Shown one piece after another: positions 1 through 11,109 of a stretch of 64,000 nucleotides of DNA. This stretch comes from Piezodorus guildinii (taxonomy: Eukaryota; Arthropoda; Insecta; Hemiptera; Pentatomidae): positions 98,602,484 through 98,666,483 of the forward strand of contig CM041297.1 of NCBI GenBank assembly GCA_023052935.1. Direction: 5' to 3'. How positions within the stretch are numbered: the first letter of the stretch is position 1; the number at the start of each line of letters is the position of its first letter. The position numbers were made by a program, and so were the translations under genes. Below the pieces are notes generated by a model, which was not told where the DNA came from, made no database searches, and saw nothing but the letters and a program-made list of their open reading frames with translations.

Positions 1-319
1 CACAAGGTTTCTTCTGTAAGTTAGACCATCGAATTCTCATGTTTTTATTATTTTAACCAAATTCCTATTCAAAACTGCCTTTAAATCAAGTATTATATAC
101 TTACTTTAGTAAGGATTTAGTGTAGTGTATTTAATAAGAAATTTTCAATAACTATCCGTTAGTACTAATCTATTCTATTTGTAAGTAATATTCATGACCA
201 TTATTAGAAATTAATTATGCAAAAGAGTACTTAGTTCGTTTTATGTAAATAGTTCAATTAATAAGAATAAGTCATAATATTTTATTCAGAAACCCTGATT
301 GAGTGTTTTATACGTTTTA
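1..319. other. AT-rich non-coding, nothing recognised
   Basis: This stretch has no reading frame of note on either strand, no inverted repeat and no match to the repeat families found elsewhere in the window. Confidence 0.5.
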
Positions 320-638
320 TTTATTTATTATGTTATTTTATTTTTTTGGCCACTCCATAGACTTGACAAGATAATTTAGATCGTGTTTAATCAGATAAAA
401 TACCAAACATGGTATAAATATCCTTAAGCAAATATTTGCTATGTCGTAGTAGTCCTGCAAATTGACAGATGCGATCTCTTAGTTTCTTAGTAATGCCTTG
501 AATATTGGAAACAAAAAGAACAAAACCAAAATCTCTGTATCCAGGTATATTGATTCGTGCCAACATTTTGGTTTCCAAGATAATCAGAGATCTATTAGGA
601 TGTAAATCGGGTGCTGGGAGCGGTGTCTTGTTTAACAT
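320..638 (-). pseudogene. Possible decayed non-LTR reverse transcriptase fragment (thumb region)
   Basis: An 83-codon frame starts at an ATG at 638 and runs down to 387. It contains a basic/hydrophobic stretch, NIQGITKKLRDRICQFAGLL, followed by SKYLLKDIYTMFGILSD. Past its stop the same frame continues with TRSKLSCQVYGVA. This layout resembles the thumb of CR1/L2-type reverse transcriptases, where a helix with the sense 'k-lr-----gll-----yL' is followed by 'LYfaL--S-LsYc--vWG'. The resemblance is by pattern only. The frame is broken, with no polymerase motifs upstream, so if correct it is a dead fragment. It could also be a chance open frame. Confidence 0.3.
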
Positions 639-866
639 GTAAATGTCCGATCAGGCCAGTCCAAGTCCTAAGATGCTGATTTATCGATCGAGAACCAGGT
701 CAAATGGCTATTTAACGGATTTCGGAACAGTTCTCTTTTTTTTCATCTTTTTCTTCTTAATAACTTGAACATGCTATAAATTTAGTTACATTCATTGATA
801 CTCGTGCCGATTCCTGGGAGGTGGTTCTGAGAAATCTGCTATCTTTTCAACAAACAAATATTTCCA

Positions 867-1150
867 GGGATCACCTGTAGCAGGGTGGCTAGCATAACAG
901 CCTTCTACGCCAAAGGTCACGGTTTAAAACTCGCAGGAGGTCCTAGGATTTTTTAATGGGATTAAAAAATCCTTAGTTATACATTCCTTCGGAGGGGACG
1001 TAAAAAGGTGGTCCCGAGCCTTTGGGATGTCAGGTACTCCTTTAAGATCCTTATCCAAATTAAATCTGGATAGGCAAAATTTAGGACTCCCACTGTCGTA
1101 TCGTCCGATTAGCCACAGTAGTATAAAATGACGTTAAACAAACAAACAAC
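867..1150 (+). mobile_element. tRNA-derived SINE, family A, copy 1
   Basis: The unit starts GGGATCACCTGTAGCAGGG and carries a tRNA-like A box around GTAGCAGGGTGGCTAGCA and a degraded B box (GGTTTAAAACT). A shared body follows: AATGGGATTAAAAAATCC, then GGGGACGTAAAAAGGTGG, then GATAGGCAAAATTTAGGAC. It ends GACGTTAAACAAACAAAC. Three more copies occur in the window (9358-9630, 9765-9952, 36511-36775). The internal Pol III boxes and short length indicate a SINE. The name 'family A' is only a label used here. Confidence 0.8.
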
Positions 1151-4100
1151 GAATCTTTCCTTGAATATTTCCTCTTTTAAAAAGACAAGCATAAGCTTTG
1201 TAGATCAAATCTAAACTAAAGAAAAGGAAATTTTAAAAAATGCATATAATATTTATAATTTGTAATTATTAAAAAAATTCGATTAATTTTAAATCTTCCA
1301 TTTTTCATTAAATATTTCGCTCAACATTTTTCATTATCATTATTTTCTTAAGCCAGTTATTCTCTATACTTTTTTTAATATAATTCCAATTCCAGTAATT
1401 TTCCATATATCGGATCAAATATATCGTAGACTCCAAATGATTATTGGTGTAATATAAACTTTTGGGGAAGAATTAAGAACCAATTAGTTATTATTATAAT
1501 TCCTTTGAGAGCAAGTACCATTTTATTAAACTATTCTAGTAAACCTAATATATTTTTTTTTATTACACACAAATTTAAAATAATTTAACAGCTTATAAAG
1601 AAAACAAAAATAATAATTTAACAGCTTAGGTACAATTAAAAAACAACAAAAAAACAAACATTAAGATGCAATCTGTAGACGTTTATTAATTTCGTTCTAA
1701 TATTAATATCATTTCTTGAATATTAGTATCCAAAATTTGTATATTTTTTCTCTGTGAATATTATATAAATGAAACGTAATCGTACAATATTATTTATAAA
1801 ATTGCACCTTTAAAAGTATCATAATGTATCTAAAATAAAATAAATAAAAATTCATCACATTACATTTTCAATTATTTAAAATTGTATTTATGACTGCTCT
1901 AAAAGAGACCGGCCTGAAGAACGAATTTACTGTATTTCACGCTTATATAAAAGATTTATAATGAGGTTTTGTTGACTTTTTTATTCTTAATGTGAATTAG
2001 TCATAATTGTTTTGAGTATTTAATAATATATTTATATTTTTACTTCACAAGGACTTGGACATACTCACAGCTACAGACACAGCCACAGAATATTATAAAA
2101 GATTTCACGACAGACTGACTTACAACATGAACCCATCGGCCCAAACACTTAAATCCTAAACCAACCCGTACAACCCATCCCGACTACTTTTGAGGCGGTG
2201 GCCTAGAGATGTCTTTATTTAACCGACTTTCGGAAGTTATCATATTTACTTATTGCAATTTTTTTTTTTTTTTTTTGCTGATGGCAAATGGCAATGAAAA
2301 ACAAACAAAAAAAATATATTAATAAATACTTGATTTATTGATAAATATTGTTCCTGTGTTTTTATCTTGTCATGGAACTTTTTTTCCTTAAGAAAAAATA
2401 TCAAATCTTAGATTCCTAAAAATAAAAAAAACAGTTTTTCGAAATAATTGGGCTCAACTGATAATAATGAACAGAAATTCTCGACATATAGATTCCAGAT
2501 ATCGGACCTCGGAGTCGGACGTTGAAATAGTTCAGATTTCTTGTAAAACTATAAATGTTACAATCCAAGATCCTAGCATTGCTGAGCGATGATGATTCTC
2601 GATTTCATCATAAGCCATTAAAAAATATGGTGGAATATCTTCTTTTTTCTTAATTTTTTTTTTATCACAATTTAATTCAATATATTTCCGGTATGACTCT
2701 CAGATACGTGTATATACAACCGTATTTTGAATCATACTTAAATATGATATAATAATAACTATTTTTATTTAAACTTACGGTAGGCGTAAAAATGAATAAA
2801 AAAAAAAAAAAAAAATTTCTTGGCAATCATCGATTTAAATTTAGAAAAAAATATTTTATTTTATCCTACCTAACTTTCTTTTTTCCGTTTTCGACAACAG
2901 TGACCGCCTGGTCAAAAGGCCTAACCATAGAAATGTTCCGTTTTCTACAGAAGCCTAGGTAGGGTTGGTTCGGTGGCCGGCAAAAAACAGATATCTTTGG
3001 ACGTCAGGGGTTATCTCTTGTGGAGGGGAGACAGCCCCAAATTGTGGAATTATAATTCTTTAGAAATTTATCATTACAGAAAATATTTTTTTAATTTATT
3101 AACAATAAGTGAATGTATATTTATGTGAATTATTTTCGATAATAGACCTTTGTAATAAATTAAATTAAAAAAATATTTACGGCCCCAAAATTTTAGGTCA
3201 CGTTACAGGATACATAGAACAGCAATAACGATTAACAAAATCCTGTTAAATCTGTCCGCCGTTCGATATAATAAAAGATAAAAGGTTAAATTTAAAAAAA
3301 AAAAAAATTGAAATCGGATAAAAAATAGCAGAGTGATTTTAAGTTAATTGCCTAGTAATAATAAACCATTCTGTAATAATTTACAGTGTTTTATTTTTAA
3401 TATGATCTACTTGAAACAATTCAGACATTTTTGTCCAGGGTAATATATATAATAAAATTGATTAATTGCTAATAATTTTTGTCCAACTAAAAAAAAAAAG
3501 GTTCTACTCTGTGAGAAAAAAAAATATCAAGGGCTTTGGTGTAACATAAAAAATTTAATTTAGAACAGTTTCTTTCTTGGCAACAGGTCAACGACTTTTC
3601 ATTCTGATAAACTCTTGGATGAAAAGTGAGTTCGTTTTCGATTTTATAACAAGGAAACTACATCAAAATATCTTTCTTATTAAAATGTCATATGCATACT
3701 TGCTCTTTTTAGGGAAGGCAATTATAAGACAATGTTACATGAGTGAAAATCAGATTTTTTTTTTGTTTAATTTTTACTGAATTTAAAATAATTTGGAAAC
3801 TGCTTCTTTTTTTAATATATTATAATTAAACTTCATAAAAAAAAAAAAAAAATGTATGTATACAGTAAATTGTTTATTTTATTAATTATTCTAAATTAAA
3901 TTTTGAAAATATAAATTCCAAAAAAGAGTAGTTTTTTCTTCTTTCTTTGGCTCTAGTTCCGAGGGTCATTGGAATTATATGAAAATGTTCTATAAGCGTC
4001 TATAATAATTTAAATATTTATCACCTAATAATTATAGTAAATTTACGTTTTTACTTATGTAATTTATGGTTTTCTTACCTGTTTTAAGTACGTAACTTAA

Positions 4101-4261
4101 ATATTTTTATTATCATCCAATTTTATTTTTCAATCATAAGAATTATAAATACTATTAGAATGATCAATTATTATTTTTTTTATTTGTTGTCTTTTAATTT
4201 TTACTTATTTCTTACTATCACACTGTATTTGTTATCCTTACTCATGTTAGTAAAGCTCATA
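1151..4261. other. AT-rich non-coding stretch
   Basis: Mostly A/T-rich sequence with homopolymer runs (poly-T near 2260, poly-A near 2800, 3300 and 3840). A short less AT-rich patch at about 2890-3040 has splice-like borders (acceptor AG at 2900, donor GT at 2959) with one open frame between them, but nothing recognisable. No other gene or repeat was supported. Confidence 0.4.
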
Positions 4262-4330
4262 TTTATTGTAATCTGTATTTTTCTAAAGAGACTTAAGTCC
4301 AGAATAAATAAATAAATTATTATTATTAAT
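4262..4330 (+). mobile_element. 5'-truncated CR1-type LINE 3' end
   Basis: The sequence TTTTTCTAAAGAGACTTAAG then CCAGAATAAATAAATAAATT followed by (ATT)n matches the extreme 3' end of the intact LINE at 46-51 kb. That copy has TCTAAAGGGACTTGTCCCAG, AATAAATAAAGAATT, then (ATT)n on its coding strand. Only the tail is present, as expected for a strongly 5'-truncated insertion. Confidence 0.6.
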
Positions 4331-7200
4331 ATTTTTCATGATCGTCTATGTTTAATGATAAAAACAATAGGATGAAAAATATTTTTCCAAACATAGACAT
4401 TGTACATTCAAGCTGGAAATACAATTGATTTAAATCTAGAATTGTATATTTACTTGATGACTGAAAAAAAATGTATGATGCTATTTTTTTTTTTTTAATT
4501 TAGAAAAATATTCACATTGAATCAAACATAATACAAACCTCTTGATTACAAAACATGGTTCTTAATTTTATTATTTATATTAAAGACAAAAAATAATTAT
4601 GATAACTAAACAAATATATTTATTTATCTATTTTATTTAATAATGATTTATTGTTATTAACAAATTGTATGAGTATGTTCCCTCTGATTCCCTTGGAATA
4701 CTAAATAATAGAAGGAGTAGGTGATGGAATGTGGAGGCCATGCGAAGGTAGAAATGTTCCAGGTGAATTGGCCAGGTGCTGGGATCCCCTCACCCCAAAC
4801 TCACACACACTCATCGTCAACGTACTACGGCCCGGGAAAATGTCTGCATAAGTGAGAATGAAAGGGGTGAAAAGCCACTTTACGCCATCCTACTTTATTT
4901 TAAAGAAGATTTTCTCATGAAAAGGAAGGATAATATGTTCATAATAATAATTCTCACTGCATTCAGTCATAGTTTATAATACATATTTTTTTAAATAAAC
5001 TCCATCAATGAACAACTTCTTATCTTAATATCAAGCAAGTACTAAAAAAAAAATATATATATAATAATAATGAAAAAAAATATCGCTGGCTATTATAATA
5101 GAATGAAAGTAAGGACAGTTCCCAAAAGCTTATTAAAATAAAATATTGATATTTACATAGTTATTTCAATGGTTCATATCTTATCATAAAGAAAGATGTT
5201 ATTAAAATCTTAATCATTAAACAATCAAAATGAAACTATTGTATTAATAAAGTTATGAACTAATCTTTTTAAAACAACTTTGAAACGCTTTGGCCATTGT
5301 TTAGTTTTTGCCAGTTTTGAAATAATTTTATTTTAAAACATTAAAGAAAATAATGTGAAGAAACTCCACAATCTAAAATTTTTAACAATTATTTTCTTAT
5401 TTTAATTTTTTTTTATAAGTTCATATTACATTATAAGTAGTATTATATGTATATTCCTCAATTCTAGAGCTATCATTATTTTTTGTTTTAAATTTTTAGA
5501 TAATATTCCAAAAAATGACCATCACATTACTTGAAGTATTTCTGGGATTTGGTTGTCTTGAAATTAGTCTAATAAGTCTTGAAATTAGACTTTTATTTTT
5601 CAGTATTATACAATGGAAAATTATATCAATTTCATTATTATTATTTGAATTTTTCATCGTCTAATTTAAGGAACACCGCCGTTGCCCGCACTTTTTATTA
5701 TTTTCCAATTAAGGCATAGCCTTTCACTGAAAACCTTTTTATTGAGATCTGAGAAAGTATAGAAAACAATTACTATAAGGATTTTAGCGTAAAAAATATA
5801 AAATACGCAAATTAAAAAGTAATAAAAGATAAAAATTGAAATTTAGAGAAACCCTTTAATAATCAGCATAAAAAAACAAAACAAATATTTTAATTTGTGT
5901 CAATTAAATGATAATAAAATTAATCGATGAAGAAATTAAGATAAACGATCGCCTGAGGTTAATGTTAATTTGCATAATTGGATTAAATCATTTTTAGAGA
6001 AAGTCACTATTAAGCTTTCCAACTTTCTTGTGATAATAGCTTTTGCAAACGCTAGATGATCACTAAGTTTCGCCGACTCTATTCCATACTTAATCATGCT
6101 TTAATTATTTTTTATTATTTTATGATTAAAACAATAAAAAAATTGTCGTCATTAATGTCAATTTTAAAAAGATTACATTAACGATAACATTAAGAATACA
6201 AAGATACAGAAAACATCATGAGCTATTAGAATAATTTTATTGAATAATAATGAATAAATATACTTTTATTATATTCGGTGAAAAAATTCTTAAATTATCC
6301 TGAGATTACGGATTTACTACGCCAGTTATGAGGTCCCATTCATGAATCCATTGATTAAACTTAACAAATACAATTCTATGGATTGAAAGTATTTTTTTAA
6401 ATTAATTTATTATGCTAGAATAAGGTAATTACAAAGAAGTTAACAGGTAGTACTTTTCAATTAACTGTTTAACCGGCGTGTAAGTAGAGAAGTTATTTAT
6501 GCTAGGAACAGTGTTCCCGATAGAGGAGTGAATGACTTCATAAAAGTAATGACACTTAGAAGAGAGACTGTTACTAATAAATGGATAGTAAAATTAATAT
6601 ACAACTTAATTACAATAGAGAAATGAATTTTATGGAACTCTTTATTACTTTTTACTATAAAATCAATTATTTAAATCCAAAGGTCTATTATGATGTGTTA
6701 TAATTGCCGTATAAAAACGTAATCTGTAATTTATTACAAAGCTATAAATGTAATAAAGATATCACTTTAGTTTATCTAATTGTTTTATAAAGATGTTGAG
6801 AAGACCCAGCGGAACAGTATGAACGTATTTTTTATTAATTTTTTTTATATCCCCTTATAGCTCTAGTAGGTTTTAATATTTACCATTTTAGTGGTTGGTT
6901 ACGTGTTGAATATCTCTCAATGTACTCTCTCAAATAGTAATAAGAGATCTTTTCGGATGAAGTTTTAAAATGTAAATTGGCATTTTTAAATATTTATTAG
7001 TAATAATTAATCATTAATTAAAAATCGCTAGTTTCAATCACGGAAGAAAAAAATATAGCTCTAATAATCATTGTCCAAGATTGTGAAATATTGTATTACT
7101 TTTTAATAAAACAATTTTTAATAAATTAACTACTTTTTAAAAATTTAATAATTAGTTTTTAAGAATTTAAAAATTTCTTATAAAATAATATTCATATATT

Positions 7201-7205
<5 letters not shown>
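4331..7205. other. AT-rich non-coding stretch
   Basis: No gene recognised. A slightly GC-richer patch at 4690-4890 includes a CACACACACT run, but its frame has no homolog I can name. The rest is A/T-rich sequence with short homopolymers. Confidence 0.4.

Positions 7206-7262
<57 letters not shown>
7206..7262. repeat. (TA)n microsatellite followed by poly-T
   Basis: About 21 uninterrupted TA units followed directly by a T run. Confidence 0.95.
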
Positions 7263-7945
7263 ATAATATTAACCAGAACATCAATGGCTCAGCCTGTCTG
7301 TTTGTCTCCTAGACATTTTTGAATTTTGAATAGGTGCAAAATATATGTTTGTTATACAATAGACTGTTAATTTTATATATTAAATTCCATATTTAATTTT
7401 TATGTAAAAAAAAAAAAATGGGATGACAATTAATTTAATCGTTGCTTTTGGTTCTTATTTCTTGTAAAAAGACCTATATTTCGAATTGAACCTTTACTTC
7501 AAAGATAATTTATAATATAATGTTTCGTACGTATTCATACTAAATAATTCAATATTATTAAAATAAATGTCAATAATAGATCAACAAAAATATTTAACTC
7601 TCACTAGTTGATAAATCAGAAATTATTTATTAAATTCTATTTTTTTTTAACTTGTATGTTTATTATTATTTTCTGGGTTTTTTCTTACTCTAGCCAAAAG
7701 GGTCAGGGGTGTAAAACTTATTTTTTAATGTCGTTCCATTTCTATAATATTAGACTGTATCTTTAAAAATTTATTCCAAAATATTTAATGGAGTTTTACT
7801 TCTGTTGCGGTGTTTTACTTCTAATCGTTCATCAATTGGAAAAGAAATCATCTCATATCTTTCAGCACCTTTACATCATAAATATATATTTTATTGATTT
7901 ATATTATTTTTTGTGAAGTGAGATTGGTTGACTGTGTGAGTAAGT
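7263..7945. other. AT-rich non-coding stretch
   Basis: No gene, SINE or inverted repeat was recognised here. Confidence 0.4.
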
Positions 7946-8202
7946 GAGAGAAGTTAGTTCAGGGTGCAGTCAAAAGAAAACACAAATAAGATATAAACTT
8001 AATAAACTGGTGCCGAGGTTTCAGCCTAAATTATAGGAATTCTTCACGGCGTTTGAAGGTCTATAATTTAGGCCGAAACGTCGGGCTTCGAACGCCCTGT
8101 ATATGGCCTATAATTTAGGCCGAAACGTCGGCACCAGTTTAATAGGTTTATACCTATTTGTGTGTTCTTTTGACTGCACCCTGAAGTAACTTTTCTCATA
8201 TA
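7946..8202. mobile_element. Foldback element with Penelope/hammerhead-like cores
   Basis: Left arm (about 7946-8039) and right arm (about 8110-8202) are reverse complements over roughly 90 bp. Shared blocks include TTCAGGGTGCAGTCAAAAGA and AAACTGGTGCCGA. Between them lies another copy of the arm end. The unit GGCCTATAATTTAGGCC forms a perfect 6-bp hairpin and is followed by GAAACGTCGG. It occurs twice on the plus strand (once as the shorter TCTATAATTTAGGCC) and once in diverged form on the minus strand. The arrangement resembles inverted Penelope-like element ends. No protein is encoded. Confidence 0.65.
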
Positions 8203-9357
8203 TTAATTTTTCATTATTATTTTCTTTATCTAGTAACAAGTTTCATTTTTATTACAATTATTTTTATTGATTTTTTCACATACCTATTTTAAAAACCCCA
8301 ATCTCTCCCAAACCTCTATGTATCTAGACTCAAATCACAAATAAATTCAATAATTAAAACAACCTTATAGGCTTTAAAATGTTTGGTATTATTTACTGAC
8401 TAGCTGAAACGACGAGGTCCTGTTATAACTATTTCTTAAATCGGCCAAGCCCATCATAATCGGTAATGCGATCGCCAAGAGAAAAGGGGGTTCATTTTCA
8501 AATATATGGATAGAAAGCTTACAGGTAACAAATAGATTATTAATGGAGAAATAATAGCCCTAATACAGTTACTGCCTAGAAGCTCATACATCATGAATGG
8601 CTAAGTTTCTTAACAATGACGCACTCAGTGTTCCCCCTCCACTTATTGACCGCGATGGACCCTCATCTGGGTACTGAGGGAGCCAACGCACCACGAGATA
8701 TTGCTAGACCACAAGGCATTCAAAAACCTTTCTGTACTAACTATTATACAAAAGTTCTCATTATAAAATAAAAACCATTTATACATTTTTAAGAGAGCCG
8801 TTAATAGATAACAGTGTATTCGTGTATGATTATTTTTAGCTTTTATTACAAAAAAAAATGTGTTAACTTTGATGTAAAAGCTTGTATGAGGCAACGTAAT
8901 ATATGCATATGTAAAATTTAAAAAAAATTTAATTACAAAGTATTATTTCGAGGCTATGATACTTTATTGATAAAATAAAGGAGAATTGGAGGGCGTAAGA
9001 ACTTGTAAGGGTCATTCGGAATCCTCAGCTACGCTCTCACATCTCACACAAGGTTCCGATCAAGGACGACTAAATCCTAATTTCCGATGACGATACCTGT
9101 ATGGTTTATTCATTTTTTTTTTTCAAAACTTAAAGCTAGAAAAAATTCTGTAAGAACGACTATTAATCTCCTGATCCCCATTCTTGCTTAAGAAAATAAG
9201 ATCGCAATCTACTTATTTACATATTCCTTCTCGTAGAATTATTTCCTTTTAAAAATTCATTATTATCTCCACCTCTATTCGTAAAGTTTATTCAATACCT
9301 TCCTTCGAACATCTTTTGTTTCTCTATGTCCACAACGATCAATTTCCTGTTCATATG
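8203..9357. other. Non-coding, nothing recognised
   Basis: Mixed-composition sequence, with a GC-richer patch at 8400-8720. Open frames here are short and unlike any family I know. Confidence 0.4.
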
Positions 9358-9630
9358 TTGGTTTGTCTGTTTATTTATTTAATGTCACTTTATGGCTAAT
9401 CGGACGATGCTACAGCCGGAGAGTAATTTTGTCTATCCAGGTTTAATTAGGATAGTACCTGAGTACCTGACATGGCACAGGCCATCGGGACCACCTTTTA
9501 ACGTCCCCTCCGAAGGACGGCATAACTAATTTTTTACTCCCATTAAAAAAACCATGGCCACCTGCGGGTTTGAACCCGGGAACTTTGGCATAGGAGGCTG
9601 TTATGCTAACAGCAAAAGGTGACCCTCCTT
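9358..9630 (-). mobile_element. tRNA-derived SINE, family A, copy 2
   Basis: This minus-strand copy is the best preserved at the 5' end. Read on the minus strand it has the promoter-like head, a strong B box within CCCGGGTTCAAACCCGC, then the family body AATGGGAGTAAAAAATTAG and GGGGACGTTAAAAGGTGG, and ends AAGTGACATTAAATAAATAA. The B box is close to the Pol III consensus GGTTCGANTCC. Confidence 0.8.
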
Positions 9631-9764
9631 CCCCTCCCCTTCTGTTCATATGTAAACCATCTTAAATAAGAAAATTTGAGGAAATATGCTCGTTTAATTT
9701 GAATTATATTTTTAATCTTATATGTTTTTATTACATTTATATGATTTTTTCCTATTTGCCACTT

Positions 9765-9952
9765 AGTTTAATTAGAGTAGGTATCTTTAATGAGTAACTG
9801 ACAAAGTAAAGACTCGAGAATACCGTTTTACGTTCCTTCCAAAAGACGGCATAACCAAGGGTTTTTTTCTTCCTTCAAAAAAATCTAGTGCCTGTGGTTT
9901 GCTACCTTAGAATGGAAGGATGTTATGCTACACTACACCACAAGTGACCCCG
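9765..9952 (-). mobile_element. tRNA-derived SINE, family A, decayed partial copy 3
   Basis: It shares with the other family A copies a GGGGTCACTTGTGG-like head, GCATAACATCC, the TTTTTGAAGGAAG-like region and CCGTCTTTTGGAAGG. It is diverged and shortened at the 3' side. Together with copy 2 it gives two minus-strand SINEs within 600 bp. Confidence 0.65.
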
Positions 9953-11043
9953 CTGTTTTTTATTCTATAGGGCGCGAAATATTCACATTGTTTATTATTC
10001 TCAGGGTACTGAATGTAGCAGAATACAAATTATTATTATTTGTTTTAAGGTAACAAACAAGCCCACGATACCCAGTAATGGGACCATAGTGCTTGCGTAA
10101 CAACGATGCGAGTTCGCTAGTACAAAATTATTATTATATTTACATACATTTCTTGTTTATTGTTTACTCAATACTATCTTCCTCCGGTTTTAATAAAACA
10201 AATACCACCTCATCAACTTAGTGCCCGACATTATGATACCACCAGGCGTTCGTACCCTGAGAAGAATCCAACCGAAACCATCCTATCCTCGGATCTGATA
10301 AGACCATCCTTCACAACAGTTTACAGCGTGTCTGGCAACCGTCCAACAACAGTCTCCAAGAATCAGTCTCTCCTGACGGCTCCCCGTTCCGTGGTATATA
10401 TAACAGGGATTTTTCACATTTTCCTCCCGATACCATTATCTGTCGGGAATAGAATGAGATTCCACGTGCGAGGACAATTGCGTTATCACTCTTACAATTT
10501 TAGGTCTCGGCAATTGCTTCAATAAGATTAATTGGTTGTTACTTCTAGTATTTAAAACAACAAAATTGTAGCATCCCCCTTTAATTTGCCTATTATTATT
10601 ATTTTTTTAAATCTTTTATTGAAATTTACAACTATAAATAATAAAATAAGTAAATAATGTATAACTAATTTTAAATAAAAATAGTATATATTATTTTTTA
10701 ACAGAGCGAAATTGCCCCCTTCCTCTAGAAGATATTGATTTCAGAGGGTGTGAATCACGGGGATACTATCTTTCATGACGGAGCGTCGATCATATCCTCC
10801 AGATGTATTTTCGAAATATATTTATTTCAATATAAATATAATAATTAACTAATTAATTTAATAGTACAACAATTACATTTATTAATTTTTAAACGAAATT
10901 TGACTATAATAAAATTATGATTTTTGAACGCTTTGGGAATTAATTCATTGCTTCATATGTGTTTCCTGTTGCTTATTTGTTTTCTTCACTACAACAACCT
11001 TCACAAAAAAAATCTTTTTTTTTGTTCTTTTTGTTCATATATG

Positions 11044-11045
<2 letters not shown>
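9953..11045. other. Unresolved region with an open frame lacking ATG
   Basis: From 10160 to 10525 there is a 121-codon plus-strand frame that opens on TTG rather than ATG. Its composition is less AT-rich than its surroundings. It contains GGTATATATAACAGGG at about 10392, which could be a TATA box, and a CACGTG at about 10463. At 10704 a good acceptor-like tract (TATTTTTTAACAG) precedes a short open stretch encoding NCPLPLEDIDFRGCE and a stop. None of this resembles a known protein. It may be an old repeat or a regulatory block. Confidence 0.25.

Positions 11046-11106
<61 letters not shown>
11046..11106. repeat. (TA)n microsatellite
   Basis: Nearly 30 TA units in a row. Confidence 0.95.

Positions 11107-11109
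<3 letters not shown>

Noticed and set aside
10160..10525. 121-codon plus-strand frame as a gene
   Set aside because: It opens on TTG, has no recognisable domain, and sits between SINEs; kept only as an unresolved region.
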